Notes: generated by a model from the sequence alone, not told the origin. A DNA stretch of 64,000 nt from Candidatus Hydrogenedentota bacterium (GCA_029565395.1 JAKQOG010000078.1:1-64000), one strand, 5' to 3'. Shown: positions 1 through 10,431, counted from the first letter of the stretch. Numbers and translations: made by a program.

Positions 1-98
1 CAGATCGTCTCTAAAGCAAATCAATTGGCGCACTGTACCTGCGAATTTCACCCCCGCCGCATCCGCCCCCGCAGACCGGGTCCCTGAAGGGTGAACGC

Positions 99-1316
99 TT
101 AATTCTCCTTCTGCATTTCCTTCAGGGCTTCGTTAATATCATCCTGCGACAATTGATTTGCTTTAGAGACGATCTGTTCTTGTGCATTCGTGACAACCAC
201 CTGGGAACCTGCCTTGAGCGTATGCTGGCCTAAGGTAACGATGCGCGTTTTGTCATCAATGCCGGATAGAATTTCGATGCTATTGCTATCCTCCAGTCCC
301 GTTTGCACTTCAATCCGCTCAGCAAATTGTTTGGGTTCCGCAGGCTTTTCGGCGGGTTTCTCTGGCGCTGGCTGGCTGGGCGCCGGGGTTTCTTCCCGAA
401 TGACCATCAGATAGGATCGTGCATTTTCCTCGATGAGGGCGTCTTTAGGGATGAGAATCGCGTTTTCGTGCGTCTCCATTACCAGTTTCACCCGTGCGAA
501 TGCGGCTTCACGCAGGTATTGGCGCGATTCCTCGTCAAAGTCAAGAATGACTTTAACCGTGCCGCTGGTAAAATCGACGTTGGGGTTAATCCGGCGGACA
601 TGGGCCGTAAATTCTTTGTCTTCGGCGGAATCGATGCTTACTTTGGCGGTTTGACCAATCTGCAAGCGTTGTAATTCTTTTTCGGGCGCATTGATGGGAA
701 GAATGTAGGAATTTGGATCTACAATGGAGAACACAGGGGCGCCCGATGCCACCATCATGCCTTGTTGGACCGTGCGTTTTGTAATCACCCCGCTAATTGG
801 CGCATCTATGGTCTGATTGCGGATTTGCACTTCGAGCAGTTCCAAGGCGGCTTTTGCCTGTTCATAGGCAAAACGCGTATTGTCTCGTTCCGCCTTTGCC
901 CCAATCCCTTCCGCGAGGCTTTGCTCCGCGATTTCATAGGCGGTTTTTTGTTGTTCCACGCTTACCCGGCTCTGCCGTAGACGGGCTTCCAGTTCTTGCT
1001 TATCCAATTCGGCCAAGATCTGGCCTTCCTTTACTTCATCTCCTTCTTCCACCATGACTTTTAAGCATTGGCCAATGCCTTTGGAAAGGACGTCCACGCG
1101 CCGTTCCGCCATGATCCGCGTTGTGGTTTCGAAATAAGAAGAAATATTCTCGCGTTTGGGCAGTTCCACCTGGACCGGGATCAAAATAGGCTCGGATTCC
1201 GCGGCCTTGCTTTCCAGGGCGGCTTTCTCGGATGTTTTTCCTTGTACTTCGCTATTGCAGCCCATGCTGATGACGGCCATCAGGATCACTGTGCTTATTA
1301 CCCAGCCACTACGCAT
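99..1316 (-). CDS. RND-type efflux periplasmic adaptor subunit (HlyD/AcrA-like membrane fusion protein), lipoprotein
   Basis: 405 aa ORF; N-terminal signal with lipobox (VISMGC); barrel-sandwich hybrid segments (VEEGDEVKEGQILAELD, IDAPISGVITKRTVQQGMMV), coiled-coil hairpin and beta-barrel typical of MFPs. Confidence 0.88.
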   Translation of the reverse strand: MRSGWVISTVILMAVISMGCNSEVQGKTSEKAALESKAAESEPILIPVQVELPKRENISSYFETTTRIMAERRVDVLSKGIGQCLKVMVEEGDEVKEGQILAELDKQELEARLRQSRVSVEQQKTAYEIAEQSLAEGIGAKAERDNTRFAYEQAKAALELLEVQIRNQTIDAPISGVITKRTVQQGMMVASGAPVFSIVDPNSYILPINAPEKELQRLQIGQTAKVSIDSAEDKEFTAHVRRINPNVDFTSGTVKVILDFDEESRQYLREAAFARVKLVMETHENAILIPKDALIEENARSYLMVIREETPAPSQPAPEKPAEKPAEPKQFAERIEVQTGLEDSNSIEILSGIDDKTRIVTLGQHTLKAGSQVVVTNAQEQIVSKANQLSQDDINEALKEMQKEN

Positions 1317-1760
1317 AAACCCTCAATATTTTTACGTTGTTAACTGCATTTTCTTGCGCAACCCGACCACCTAGGCATCCGCTCCGCCACCCCGGCGAAT
1401 CTATTAATGTAATGTATAGAATAAGTACACCTTAGACTCGCAAATGTTACATTCTGTTTCGCTCTAGTTTCTACCTACATCTTTATCACATTTCGCAAGC
1501 AGGTTTCAATGAAAATCTCTAGGAAATGCAGGGTCCGTGCCGTTGCGGGTTTTTTCTTGATTTTTCGGGTTTTTGCAGTATCCGAGGGGGGGGATCCCTT
1601 TTTAGAAAGGCGGGCGCCTGAAAAATTGTTGACACCGGAGTATGAAACTGGCATCATGCTAGCGTGTATTGTTGTGTCTCCACGACGGATCTTGGGGACA
1701 TAGTGCCCGTATGCACGCTATTTTTTAGCGTAAGGGGTTGGAAACTAAGGAGTGGACTAC

Positions 1761-4700
1761 ATGCTTGGTATGCGGCGTATTGCAGCAGGAACATTCCTGG
1801 CGGGAATGGTAGCGGTAATGCTGACGGGGTGCCCACAAGACGTTGGGGTGACCTTGTTGGTGGCTCCAAAAACCTTGGAGTTCGGATCGTCCCTGAATCA
1901 GTTGGGATTTACGATTACCCGGAGTTTCACCAGCACCACGGCGGGTCCCGTGGTGGTGCGTTCCACTGTGCCCTGGATTATCCCCGAAACGTGCACCGAC
2001 ACGGGGGACGGTTGCTTTACGGACAGCCGCGTGGACGTATTGTTCATCCCGGTGCGGGTGGATCGATCAGCCATGACGCTGGGAAAGAATGAAGGAGTGC
2101 TGTCGGTGGAAGCGGCGCATGCCTCCACCCAATACGTTACGGTGAAAGCGCAAGATTTGCTTCAGGTGGATTTTACCGCCGCCACCCAAACTCCGGAATT
2201 GGGGAGGCCGGTGCAATTCACCGATGAAAGTCTTGTGGCCGACGGGGATGACCCCATTATTTCCTGGCGGTGGAATTTTGGCGATGGCGGCCAAAGCGTT
2301 TTGCAGAATCCGTCGCATATTTATGCCGTGGCCGGGCAATATGCGGTAACCCTTGCTGTCAATACGAATAGTCGCACGGAAACCGTAACCAAGGCGGCGT
2401 TTATTAATGCGGGAAGTTCGGCGCCTGCCGCGGATTTTCAGGCGGCGGCCACCAGCATTTTCGAGCGGGATGAAATTGGTTTTACGGATTTGTCCGTTTC
2501 GACGGCCTCCCCGATTGTTGCGCGGTTGTGGGATTTTGGCGACGGCCATACGAGTACGGCCGATGCGCCGATGCACCAATACAGCAAAACTGGAATGTAC
2601 ACTGTATCGTTGCGTGTGACTACGGCTTTGGGTGCAACAGACACCGAGACGAAAACCAACTACATCATTGTGCAGCGGACGCGGGGCCCTCAGGCGAATT
2701 TCGCCCTTTCCCAAGTCTCCCCTTATGTGTTGATAGCCGTGGAATTCCGGGATGTGTCGGATCCGGGCACTGCGCCCATCGAACAATGGGTGTGGGAATT
2801 TGGCGATGGCATCATCAGCCTGGAGCAAAATCCCACGCATGTGTATAGGAACGTGGGCCCGTATACCGTGCGGCTAACGGTTATCACGCAACATGGCTAT
2901 GACACCGCCACGCAAAACATCGAAGTGGTGTATAAACCGCCCATTGCTGAGTTTGAAGCGGATAACACCAGCCCATCGGTGGATGAAGTTGTTCAGTTCA
3001 CTGATTTGTCATTGCCTGGCGTGGCGCCCACGGGGCCGGCCGATGTGGATCGCTGGCACTGGGATTTCGGCGATGGGAAAACAAGCACCGCCCAGAATCC
3101 GGCACACGCTTACAACCGTGAAGGCACCTTTACGGTGTCATTGACGATCGGCAGCAGTGATTTACCCGCCACGATCACGGATACGGAAATTAAGAAGGAC
3201 TATATTGTTGTTATCAAGGCTCCCGAACCCGCGTTCAGCATTGGGTCGGACAGCCCCTTCACGCGCGAAACGATTCCGTTTACCAATGAAACCATCCCCG
3301 GCACGGAAACGGGTCTTACGTATGAATGGACTTTTGGCGATAATAGCGCCCCGGTGACGGAGGAAAATCCCACGCATGTATATAGTCAGCCGGGCACCTA
3401 TACGGTTGAACTTACCGCAAAAACCTCCACGCGGGAAGTGAGTGTATCGAAACAACTGGTGGTGGATGCCCGTCCGGATCCGGATTTCACCGCGAATCCC
3501 GTCAAAGGCACCACGGCCGATGCAATCCAGTTTACGGACACCACCAACACCACCAATACGCGGCCCGTGGAAACGCGTTTATGGCGTTTTGGGGACGGTG
3601 CGCTGAGCACTGTGCAGAATCCCGACCATATGTATTCCGCCCTGGGCCAGTATACGGTGTCGTTGACCATCACATTCAGCCATTCCGTCAGCCATAAAAT
3701 TTTCTCCGCGGAAGAAATCAAGACCAATTACATTACCATCAGCCTCCCCACGCCGCCGACGGCCAGTTTTTCCGTGGAAACCACCTGCGCGGCGGTCAAC
3801 GTGCCCATCCAGTTTACGGATACCTCGACACCCGGTAGCGCCCCCGCGATCATTTCCTGGCGCTGGACGTTTGGCGATGGCGCCACGAGTTCACTGAAGA
3901 ATCCCTTGCACGCCTATGCGCGTCCGGGCGATTATACGATAACGTTGCAGGTTACCACGGAGGATCGTTATGCGCCCTATAATACCGATTCCGCCATGCA
4001 GGAAGATTATATAAGCTGCCTGGCGGGAGTGACCGCTTTGGACACCTATGTCGCCGCCGCGGATCCTGAATATGGGTTTGAACAATTGGTTCCGCCCACA
4101 AAGGTGACGGTATCGCAGGGCGTCTTGTCGGCCACGGTGACGGTCCGGGTTATGGAGCTTACGTCGCAACGGTGGCGGACGACGGAGGATTACCGGATTG
4201 TGGCGGATGATTCGTCGGTCTGGAAACACCACATGACCATCGTGGAGCCGGAAGAGGCCAGTGGCAATACGGCCATCCTTTACATTAACGGCGGAAACAA
4301 TGGAAGCTCCGTGCCCAATCCCTCGCATCCCAGTGATGATCTTGAAGCCGAGATGAAAGCCTCGGCCGTACTGCAATCGGTGTTGGTGGATCTGCGTCAA
4401 GTGCCGAATCAGCCGATTGTATTTGAGGAAGATCGGGAGAATGGCGTGGATCTGCGGGAACGGACGGAAGACTCGATTATTTCGTATACCTACGACAAAT
4501 ACCTGAACGAGCGGAGCGCCGGAGGCAATGAGGCGGACTACAATACCTGGCCGTTGTTGCTGCCGATGGTGAAGAGCGCCGTCCGGGCCATGGATGCGGT
4601 CCAGGACATTTATAGCCAGGATTTGATGACCGGAGCCTTTTACAGCCGCAACCCCGTGGAGAAATTCATTGTGTCGGGCGGTTCCAAGCGCGGCTGGACC

Positions 4701-6680
4701 ACGTGGTTGACCGCGGCCTATGAAGAAGGCCCCAACGGGCAACAGCGCGTGAAGGCCATTGCGCCGATTGTCATTGACGTCCTCAACATGGACCGGCAGA
4801 TGCAACATCATTTTAATGCTTACGGTTATTGGGCGCCGGCGATTTACCCGTATGCCCAGGAAAAAGTGTTTGAGCGGTTCAGCGCCGAACATGAACAATA
4901 TGCCGCGGCCCTGGATTTGATGCATATTGTCGATCCGTATGAGTACCGGTGCCGCCTGGAGAATATTCCCCGGTATTGCATGAATTCGTCCGGGGATCAA
5001 TTCTTCCTTCCGGATGCGGCCCAGTGGTATTTCGACCGCTTGCCGGGCGATGAAAAATATCTGAATTACGTACCCAATTCCGATCATGGTCTTGGCGATG
5101 AGGCGGATCCCACGCAACCGGGCAACGCAACATCGGGTCTTTTGAGTTTCTTTGCCGCAATGCGCGACGGGTTGAGCCTGCCGCAGTTTTCCTGGTCGTT
5201 CGAGACCGACGGCTCTATCCTGGTGCGCACCCAGGGAACCACCCCATCGAGCGTGACGATGTATTATGCCAGCAATGCCGACGGACGGGATTTCCGCCTG
5301 GACAAGGTAGGCGCGATATGGGCCGCGAAAACGTTATCGGCGGAGGCTCCCGGGCGTTACCGGGCCTCCATGACGCGTCCGGCCCAAGGCTATAGCGCCT
5401 TCTATGTTCAGTTGAAATATCCAGGGCCGGCTTCTCTGTATAATATTTTCTCGTATATCTTAACTACACCCATTCGCGTGCTGCCATTCAACTCGGACGG
5501 GACCAATTTGTATCCCGTTTTTGCCGGAAAGCGCACGGTGGCGGGTATCGGCGCCGATCAGGTGCCGGTGGTGGCGGTTCATGGAACCCCCGAAGAAATG
5601 GGCCGCCAGTATGGCGGTCTTATGGCCAATGAGATCAAGGGTTCCTTGCCCGCTTTCCTGGCCGCCGCCCAGTTGAAGTATCCCAATCTGAGCAACGAAG
5701 CGCTGGATGCGGCATGGGACACGATTCAAGCCGCCTATGATCCCGGCAACACGGGCGCCATGTCCCGTGTTGAAGAAGAACTCATTGGCGTCGCGGAAGG
5801 ATCCGGACTGTACGATCCCGCGATCCCCGAAGAGACCGATGGTTTACTAATGCTCCGGCGCGCCAATATGGTGCCGGTGCTGGCCGCGCTTTCCGGCAAT
5901 GCCATAGCCACCACCCGCGACGCGAGCATGAGCGGGTACACCTATCAAAGCTGCAGCGTGAATTGGGCGCTGGACATCAATCTGCAGGGCATCCCCTGTG
6001 TGGTCATATATATTCCAGGAATGGCCCAGGGCTTCCCGCATGCCAATATCACGTTCGCTGGACTTGTCGGTTCCTTGACCGGCGTCAACCTCGCCGGTGT
6101 CGGCTTGTCCAGCGTGCCGGATGTTGATCTCTCCGGCGATCCCTATGTGTTCGATCTGACAGGCAAGCATTACAGCACGCTTTTCCGCGACATCCTCTAT
6201 GATGCGAGAAACAAGCGTGACGCACGGCTCGCTCTGGAAGACAATCTGCTGTTCCGCCGTCAGCATTTTGTGGTGGCGGATGGGCGTTATCTCTTGAGCA
6301 GCTTCAAGGCACAAAGCATCGGGCCTGAAGCCTCCATCCTCTTCTGGAGTGAAGATGACCCTGCCGATGAATTCGCCCCACATACCGTCCCCTATACCGT
6401 GTATAGCGGGCCGGAAGCCGGGGCCGTTGCCGCCGGAGACACCGACGGGCCGGTTATCCAGTTGTTGCGCAGCAACATCGGGGCCATCGACCAAAATGAC
6501 TTGAGCCAGGCATATTCCATCCTGGCCCCAATCCAAGGCAATACGAACCTTATGAATGTCATTTATGAAATACCGGATGATGACCTTGAGTTGAATGCCT
6601 ATGTTTCGTATGCGCACGGAAGCCAGAATGCGTATCAGCGGCCTATGGTGGCCATCGATCTGCAAAGCTTCCTTCCGTAA
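1761..6680 (+). CDS. Large lipoprotein: BACON-like N-terminus, 7 PKD repeats, PhoPQ-activated pathogenicity-related (PqaA) domain, C45-like acyltransferase domain
   Basis: ORF 1752-6680; AGGAG at 1748-1752 favours ATG 1761; lipobox LTGC; seven W/Y-x-W/R-x-FGDG PKD signatures; PqaA-like blocks (SGGSKRGWTTWLTAA, IAPIVIDVLNM, DQFFLPDAA); C-terminal VHGTPEEMGRQYGGLMA...FAGLVGSLTGVNLAGVGLS is C45-like. Confidence 0.85.
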   Translation: MLGMRRIAAGTFLAGMVAVMLTGCPQDVGVTLLVAPKTLEFGSSLNQLGFTITRSFTSTTAGPVVVRSTVPWIIPETCTDTGDGCFTDSRVDVLFIPVRVDRSAMTLGKNEGVLSVEAAHASTQYVTVKAQDLLQVDFTAATQTPELGRPVQFTDESLVADGDDPIISWRWNFGDGGQSVLQNPSHIYAVAGQYAVTLAVNTNSRTETVTKAAFINAGSSAPAADFQAAATSIFERDEIGFTDLSVSTASPIVARLWDFGDGHTSTADAPMHQYSKTGMYTVSLRVTTALGATDTETKTNYIIVQRTRGPQANFALSQVSPYVLIAVEFRDVSDPGTAPIEQWVWEFGDGIISLEQNPTHVYRNVGPYTVRLTVITQHGYDTATQNIEVVYKPPIAEFEADNTSPSVDEVVQFTDLSLPGVAPTGPADVDRWHWDFGDGKTSTAQNPAHAYNREGTFTVSLTIGSSDLPATITDTEIKKDYIVVIKAPEPAFSIGSDSPFTRETIPFTNETIPGTETGLTYEWTFGDNSAPVTEENPTHVYSQPGTYTVELTAKTSTREVSVSKQLVVDARPDPDFTANPVKGTTADAIQFTDTTNTTNTRPVETRLWRFGDGALSTVQNPDHMYSALGQYTVSLTITFSHSVSHKIFSAEEIKTNYITISLPTPPTASFSVETTCAAVNVPIQFTDTSTPGSAPAIISWRWTFGDGATSSLKNPLHAYARPGDYTITLQVTTEDRYAPYNTDSAMQEDYISCLAGVTALDTYVAAADPEYGFEQLVPPTKVTVSQGVLSATVTVRVMELTSQRWRTTEDYRIVADDSSVWKHHMTIVEPEEASGNTAILYINGGNNGSSVPNPSHPSDDLEAEMKASAVLQSVLVDLRQVPNQPIVFEEDRENGVDLRERTEDSIISYTYDKYLNERSAGGNEADYNTWPLLLPMVKSAVRAMDAVQDIYSQDLMTGAFYSRNPVEKFIVSGGSKRGWTTWLTAAYEEGPNGQQRVKAIAPIVIDVLNMDRQMQHHFNAYGYWAPAIYPYAQEKVFERFSAEHEQYAAALDLMHIVDPYEYRCRLENIPRYCMNSSGDQFFLPDAAQWYFDRLPGDEKYLNYVPNSDHGLGDEADPTQPGNATSGLLSFFAAMRDGLSLPQFSWSFETDGSILVRTQGTTPSSVTMYYASNADGRDFRLDKVGAIWAAKTLSAEAPGRYRASMTRPAQGYSAFYVQLKYPGPASLYNIFSYILTTPIRVLPFNSDGTNLYPVFAGKRTVAGIGADQVPVVAVHGTPEEMGRQYGGLMANEIKGSLPAFLAAAQLKYPNLSNEALDAAWDTIQAAYDPGNTGAMSRVEEELIGVAEGSGLYDPAIPEETDGLLMLRRANMVPVLAALSGNAIATTRDASMSGYTYQSCSVNWALDINLQGIPCVVIYIPGMAQGFPHANITFAGLVGSLTGVNLAGVGLSSVPDVDLSGDPYVFDLTGKHYSTLFRDILYDARNKRDARLALEDNLLFRRQHFVVADGRYLLSSFKAQSIGPEASILFWSEDDPADEFAPHTVPYTVYSGPEAGAVAAGDTDGPVIQLLRSNIGAIDQNDLSQAYSILAPIQGNTNLMNVIYEIPDDDLELNAYVSYAHGSQNAYQRPMVAIDLQSFLP

Positions 6681-6699
6681 ATGGGCATGATCATCGTAC

Positions 6700-6735
6700 A
6701 AGGCGCCGGAGTTGTTGCTTCGGCGCCTTTTCTCT
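6700..6735 (+). terminator. Rho-independent terminator after the PKD lipoprotein
   Basis: AAGGCGCCG (6700-6708) / CGGCGCCTT (6721-6729) followed by a T-rich tail. Confidence 0.75.
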
Positions 6736-6792
6736 CTCTTCAACAAAACCGCAACAGGGTTTTTCAATACAATCGGAGGAGTTTTGGACGTT

Positions 6793-7785
6793 ATGTATAA
6801 AAAGCCCGCCATTACTTCAGGCACTGGCGCCGCTTCTTCCCTCAAGGATATTCCAGGCGTCCCGCTGGCAGTCACCATGGATGTTCCCTGGCGCCTTTTT
6901 CAGAAACAGGTCTCCTGGACTCCAGACCATGTGCATTTTGTATCCGATATGGACCTGCCCACCCTTGAAGCAGCAGACCGTCTCTGTCCCCATTGCGACG
7001 TGGTTGTGGGCATTGGCGGGGGATCCTGTTGCGACACTGCGAAATATCTGGCATGGAAACGGGGATGCCGGATGATTCTTGTACCCACCATAGTTTCGGT
7101 GGATGCCCCTCTGACTAACATGATTGCCGTGCGGGTGGACAAGAAAGTCCAGTATATCGGCGACATTTTCCCTGAGGAAATCATTATTGACTATCGCCTT
7201 ATCCAAGAGGCCCCCAAAGAACTCAACCGGGCAGGCGCCTGCGACATTGCCAGCATTCATACGGCGCTCTTTGACTGGAAACTGGCCCATGAGAACACAG
7301 GCGAACCCTATTTTCCCGGCGTAGCCCGCGAAGCGCTGGCATGCCTTGAGGAATTGGATAGAAATGCCTCGGAAATCCATGACGTCACCTCCAAGGGGAT
7401 CGACACGATTGTCGATCTGTTCCGGAGGGAGGTGGAATTCTGCGCGCGCATCGGCGCCAGCCGTCCTGAAGAAGGGGCTGAACATATTGTGGCGTATGGG
7501 ATGGAACACCTCACTCGCCGTCATTTCCTGCATGGCGACTTGGTGGGGTTGGGAATATTCACCATCTCCCGGCTACAGCAAAACGCCCCGGAATGGGCGG
7601 AGAATCTTATCCGCCGCTGCGGATTGCGCTACACCGTTCCGGAGGCCACGCCCGCTGAAATCCGAAACTGTTTGTTGGGTCTGAGGGCCTTCAAAGAAAA
7701 AGCCCGCCTTTTTTATAGTGTGGTGGATACCTGTGAAATCACCGAACAATTTGTCGAAGACACCCTAGCCGCACTATATAAATAA
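6793..7785 (+). CDS. Iron-containing alcohol dehydrogenase family, sn-glycerol-1-phosphate dehydrogenase-like
   Basis: GIGGGSCCDTAKYLA, PTIVSVDAPLTNMIAV, AYGMEHLTRRHFLHGDLVGLG; the start called at 6712 overlaps the terminator, so ATG 6793 behind CGGAGGA is preferred. Confidence 0.75.
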   Translation: MYKKPAITSGTGAASSLKDIPGVPLAVTMDVPWRLFQKQVSWTPDHVHFVSDMDLPTLEAADRLCPHCDVVVGIGGGSCCDTAKYLAWKRGCRMILVPTIVSVDAPLTNMIAVRVDKKVQYIGDIFPEEIIIDYRLIQEAPKELNRAGACDIASIHTALFDWKLAHENTGEPYFPGVAREALACLEELDRNASEIHDVTSKGIDTIVDLFRREVEFCARIGASRPEEGAEHIVAYGMEHLTRRHFLHGDLVGLGIFTISRLQQNAPEWAENLIRRCGLRYTVPEATPAEIRNCLLGLRAFKEKARLFYSVVDTCEITEQFVEDTLAALYK

Positions 7786-7901
7786 TCGATGTCCGGACTT
7801 TAGGAAGCCGGGCGGCGATCCCATGGGGCAACATTTTGTGGTGGATTGTTTTTTATCCACAATAGAATGTGTTTTAAAGGGGGAAATGACGCTAAAAGGC
7901 C

Positions 7902-7930
7902 TTGACTGCCCCCCATGTTTTTGCTATACT
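7902..7930 (+). promoter_or_regulatory. Sigma70-type promoter for the porin gene
   Basis: TTGACT (7902-7907), 17-bp spacer, TATACT (7925-7930); about 120-nt 5' UTR to ATG 8052. Confidence 0.65.
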
Positions 7931-8051
7931 GCCTTCAACATACCGGGGAGTTTGTTTCAAAGTGAAAGTGAGTAGTACAGTGTACATGTAAAAAGAGGAG
8001 AAGCAACCCTGGGAAGTATCCGGGCATGTCCGGTGCAAGAAGGAGAAAACA

Positions 8052-9521
8052 ATGCGTTCCATTAAAACAATAGTGATGATGGTCTTGCTGATGAGTGTTT
8101 GTGGCATGGTGTATGCCGAACTCCAGAATGTGGAGGTTGGCGGATCAATTCGCATCCGTGGGAATTGGTTTGAAGGCGAACATAACTCAAACGTGGATTT
8201 GTCCTTTATTGAACAGCGCACGCGGTTGAGCGTTAAGGCGGATTTCACCCAGAATGTCAGCGCTTTCTTTGAACTGGACAGCTATGACATCTGGGGGGAA
8301 GATTTCCGTTCCCAAAATTACATTACGGGCGGCGACACCCGTGCGCGGAGCGTGGATGATGTTGAGTTTTATCAGGCCTATATCCAGGCGAGCAATATGT
8401 GGGATACCGGCCTGCAACTCCGCATAGGCCGTCAGGAGATCATTCTGGGCAGCGGGTGGCTGGTCGGCAATAACAGCACCTCCTCATTCTTTACGGGGCT
8501 TTCTTTCGACGCTATCTTGCTGTCCTATGTGTTGGACGATAAATTCGCCGCGCATCTCCTATTCTCGAAGTTGGCGGAAACCATGCGCGATTTTGGCGAA
8601 AACGATACAGAAGTTTACGGGCTGTATCTGTCGTGCACGGCGGTGGAAAACATGGCCTTCGACCTTTACTACTTGTTCCTGCGCGATGACGGGCCAGTGA
8701 TTGGTTCGGCGGGAGCGAACAATCTATTACGGGCGTTGTTCCCGAAATTTGCGGGGAAAACCGCCCAAACCGCGGATGTCCACACGGTTGGGCTCCGTGC
8801 CGCCGGAACCTATGAGGGGCTTGATTTTGAAGCGGAAACCGCCTTTCAATTCGGCTCCATCAGCGACGGCGGCCACCGCCACTTAAAGATTTGGGCGGCG
8901 GACAGCGACCTCACCTATTCCAATGTGGGAATCAATTTACAAACCGGGTATACCTTCGATGTAGTCACCAAGCCGCATCCTTTTGTGGGGTTTGCAGCCT
9001 TCCTGGGGTTGAACGACCATGGCAACCCCGATTTGCCTTTCAACCGCCTCTTCTCCAATTGGGAATACAGTGAGTTCCTTGAGAACACCGACTTATCCAA
9101 TTGCTACGTGTTTCAAACCGGCTTAAAGCTCCATCCCGGCATTGACAGCGTCACCCTGAAAGCAGTGGCCTCTTGTTATGTATCAGACAAGGACGAAGGA
9201 AGCCGGAACCGCATGTATGATCTCTCCACCGGCAGCTTAGGAGAGCGTCTGCGGCATTGGGCCTGGAACACAGAGAACAATTGGAAACGGATTTTCGATG
9301 GCACGGGAAAATCCAGTAATGAAGCGGCATGGGAACTGGGTCTGTACGGGGATTATGCCTACAGCAAAGATCTTACTTTCCGCGCGGGCTATGCCCACCT
9401 GTGGACGGAGAGTGGCGTTGCCAACAGTGATCGCATTACACAGAATGGCACAGCGGCCTTCAACAGTGGAAACAATAAAGACTTGGATTATCTCTTCTTT
9501 GAGACCGAACTCAAATTCTGA
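8052..9521 (+). CDS. Alginate-export-family outer membrane porin
   Basis: Signal peptide; beta-barrel pattern; GGSIRIRGNWFE..IEQRTRLSVKADFT, LQLRIGRQEIILGSGWLVGNN; terminal aromatic F. Confidence 0.75.
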   Translation: MRSIKTIVMMVLLMSVCGMVYAELQNVEVGGSIRIRGNWFEGEHNSNVDLSFIEQRTRLSVKADFTQNVSAFFELDSYDIWGEDFRSQNYITGGDTRARSVDDVEFYQAYIQASNMWDTGLQLRIGRQEIILGSGWLVGNNSTSSFFTGLSFDAILLSYVLDDKFAAHLLFSKLAETMRDFGENDTEVYGLYLSCTAVENMAFDLYYLFLRDDGPVIGSAGANNLLRALFPKFAGKTAQTADVHTVGLRAAGTYEGLDFEAETAFQFGSISDGGHRHLKIWAADSDLTYSNVGINLQTGYTFDVVTKPHPFVGFAAFLGLNDHGNPDLPFNRLFSNWEYSEFLENTDLSNCYVFQTGLKLHPGIDSVTLKAVASCYVSDKDEGSRNRMYDLSTGSLGERLRHWAWNTENNWKRIFDGTGKSSNEAAWELGLYGDYAYSKDLTFRAGYAHLWTESGVANSDRITQNGTAAFNSGNNKDLDYLFFETELKF

Positions 9522-9541
9522 TTATTTCGAGGGATAAACTG

Positions 9542-9570
9542 AACCCCCGGGAGAGATTCCCGGGGGTTTT
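9542..9570 (+). terminator. Rho-independent terminator
   Basis: AACCCCCGGGA (9542-9552) / TCCCGGGGGTT (9558-9568), then T run. Confidence 0.85.
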
Positions 9571-9598
9571 AATATGTTTAAAGGGCCTGGCAGCGGCC

Positions 9599-9880
9599 TT
9601 AAATAAGCTGGCAAATCCGCTCGGCCACGTATTCCACGATCTCCTGGACGCGATAGGTTCCTTCCTGAATCCGTTGCTTTGCCCGTTCTACTTCTTCCAG
9701 GCGGATTTCCTCTGCCTTGCTCTTTTGCTGGCTTTTGGCCATGGCCGCCGCTTTCGCGGTCCGGCTGATGGTGAGATCATCCTGAAGCTCGGTCAGGATG
9801 CGGGCATCTTTCTCTCGCCGGAGCGACTGCGGCTTTAGAGCCGCCGCTTCTGCGATTTTCTCTATGCCTGCAATTTCCAT
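9599..9880 (-). CDS. Small protein resembling the FlgM C-terminal region (anti-sigma-28)
   Basis: 93 aa; charged helix ending RAKQRIQEGTYRVQEIVEYVAERICQLI resembles FlgM IKxxIxxGxYxVd..xVAexl. Confidence 0.4.
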   Translation of the reverse strand: MEIAGIEKIAEAAALKPQSLRREKDARILTELQDDLTISRTAKAAAMAKSQQKSKAEEIRLEEVERAKQRIQEGTYRVQEIVEYVAERICQLI

Positions 9881-10431
9881 GACTCTTTTGCTCCATCGTT
9901 TTCAATTCTTCCATACAGTCATATCGGCATAAGGAAGCCGTTGCTTTAATTCCATTTTTCCCATGACACTGCGATTGCCCCGATTCCATCGGCAATCCGG
10001 CGATAGGCATCAGCCTTTGTGTATTGCACACTGGCAGAGATCCTGTCCACCCTGCCCAACGTTCGCTTACACCAAGGGATATCTCCTGCCTGCGCGCCCA
10101 GGATGAGAAGAGCATTTATTATGGAGAAGATCTATACGCGTATAGTCCGAGGCTTTGGCGATTTTTTCATCCGGAAGATAGTAGGATTTGCATGTATTCA
10201 TATATTTATCATATTGTAACACAAAAAGCTATTAATTCCTGCATATGTCCTAATTTGTGAGGAATATTCCATTCTGAAATGAGGGAAATTCCCCGGACTT
10301 TTTTGCTATTGATAGTTACTCTTACAAAGAAGCGGGGAAAAGGGGATATTTTAGTATTATTCGACATCTACTATGTTTCGGTATGAAATATGCGTCCTTT
10401 CACGTATGAGTGCAATTTGGAGCTGTTAACG

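Noticed and set aside
3891-5117. 408-aa antisense ORF opposite the PKD/PqaA gene
   Set aside because: Shadow ORF in GC-rich coding DNA; low-complexity His/Arg/Ile-rich translation with no domain, and the + strand protein has strong family motifs.
5847-6878. 343-aa minus-strand ORF over the C45-like region
   Set aside because: Antisense to well-supported coding sequence and crosses the terminator at 6700-6729.
10132-10145. 14-bp palindrome CTATACGCGTATAG
   Set aside because: Short and isolated; could be chance or a weak operator, with no second copy or clear target gene.
10283-10305. Possible sigma54 -24/-12 promoter upstream of the pseudopilin genes (CGGACTTTTTTGC)
   Set aside because: GG-to-GC spacing is 8 nt rather than the required 10, so it does not fit the consensus.
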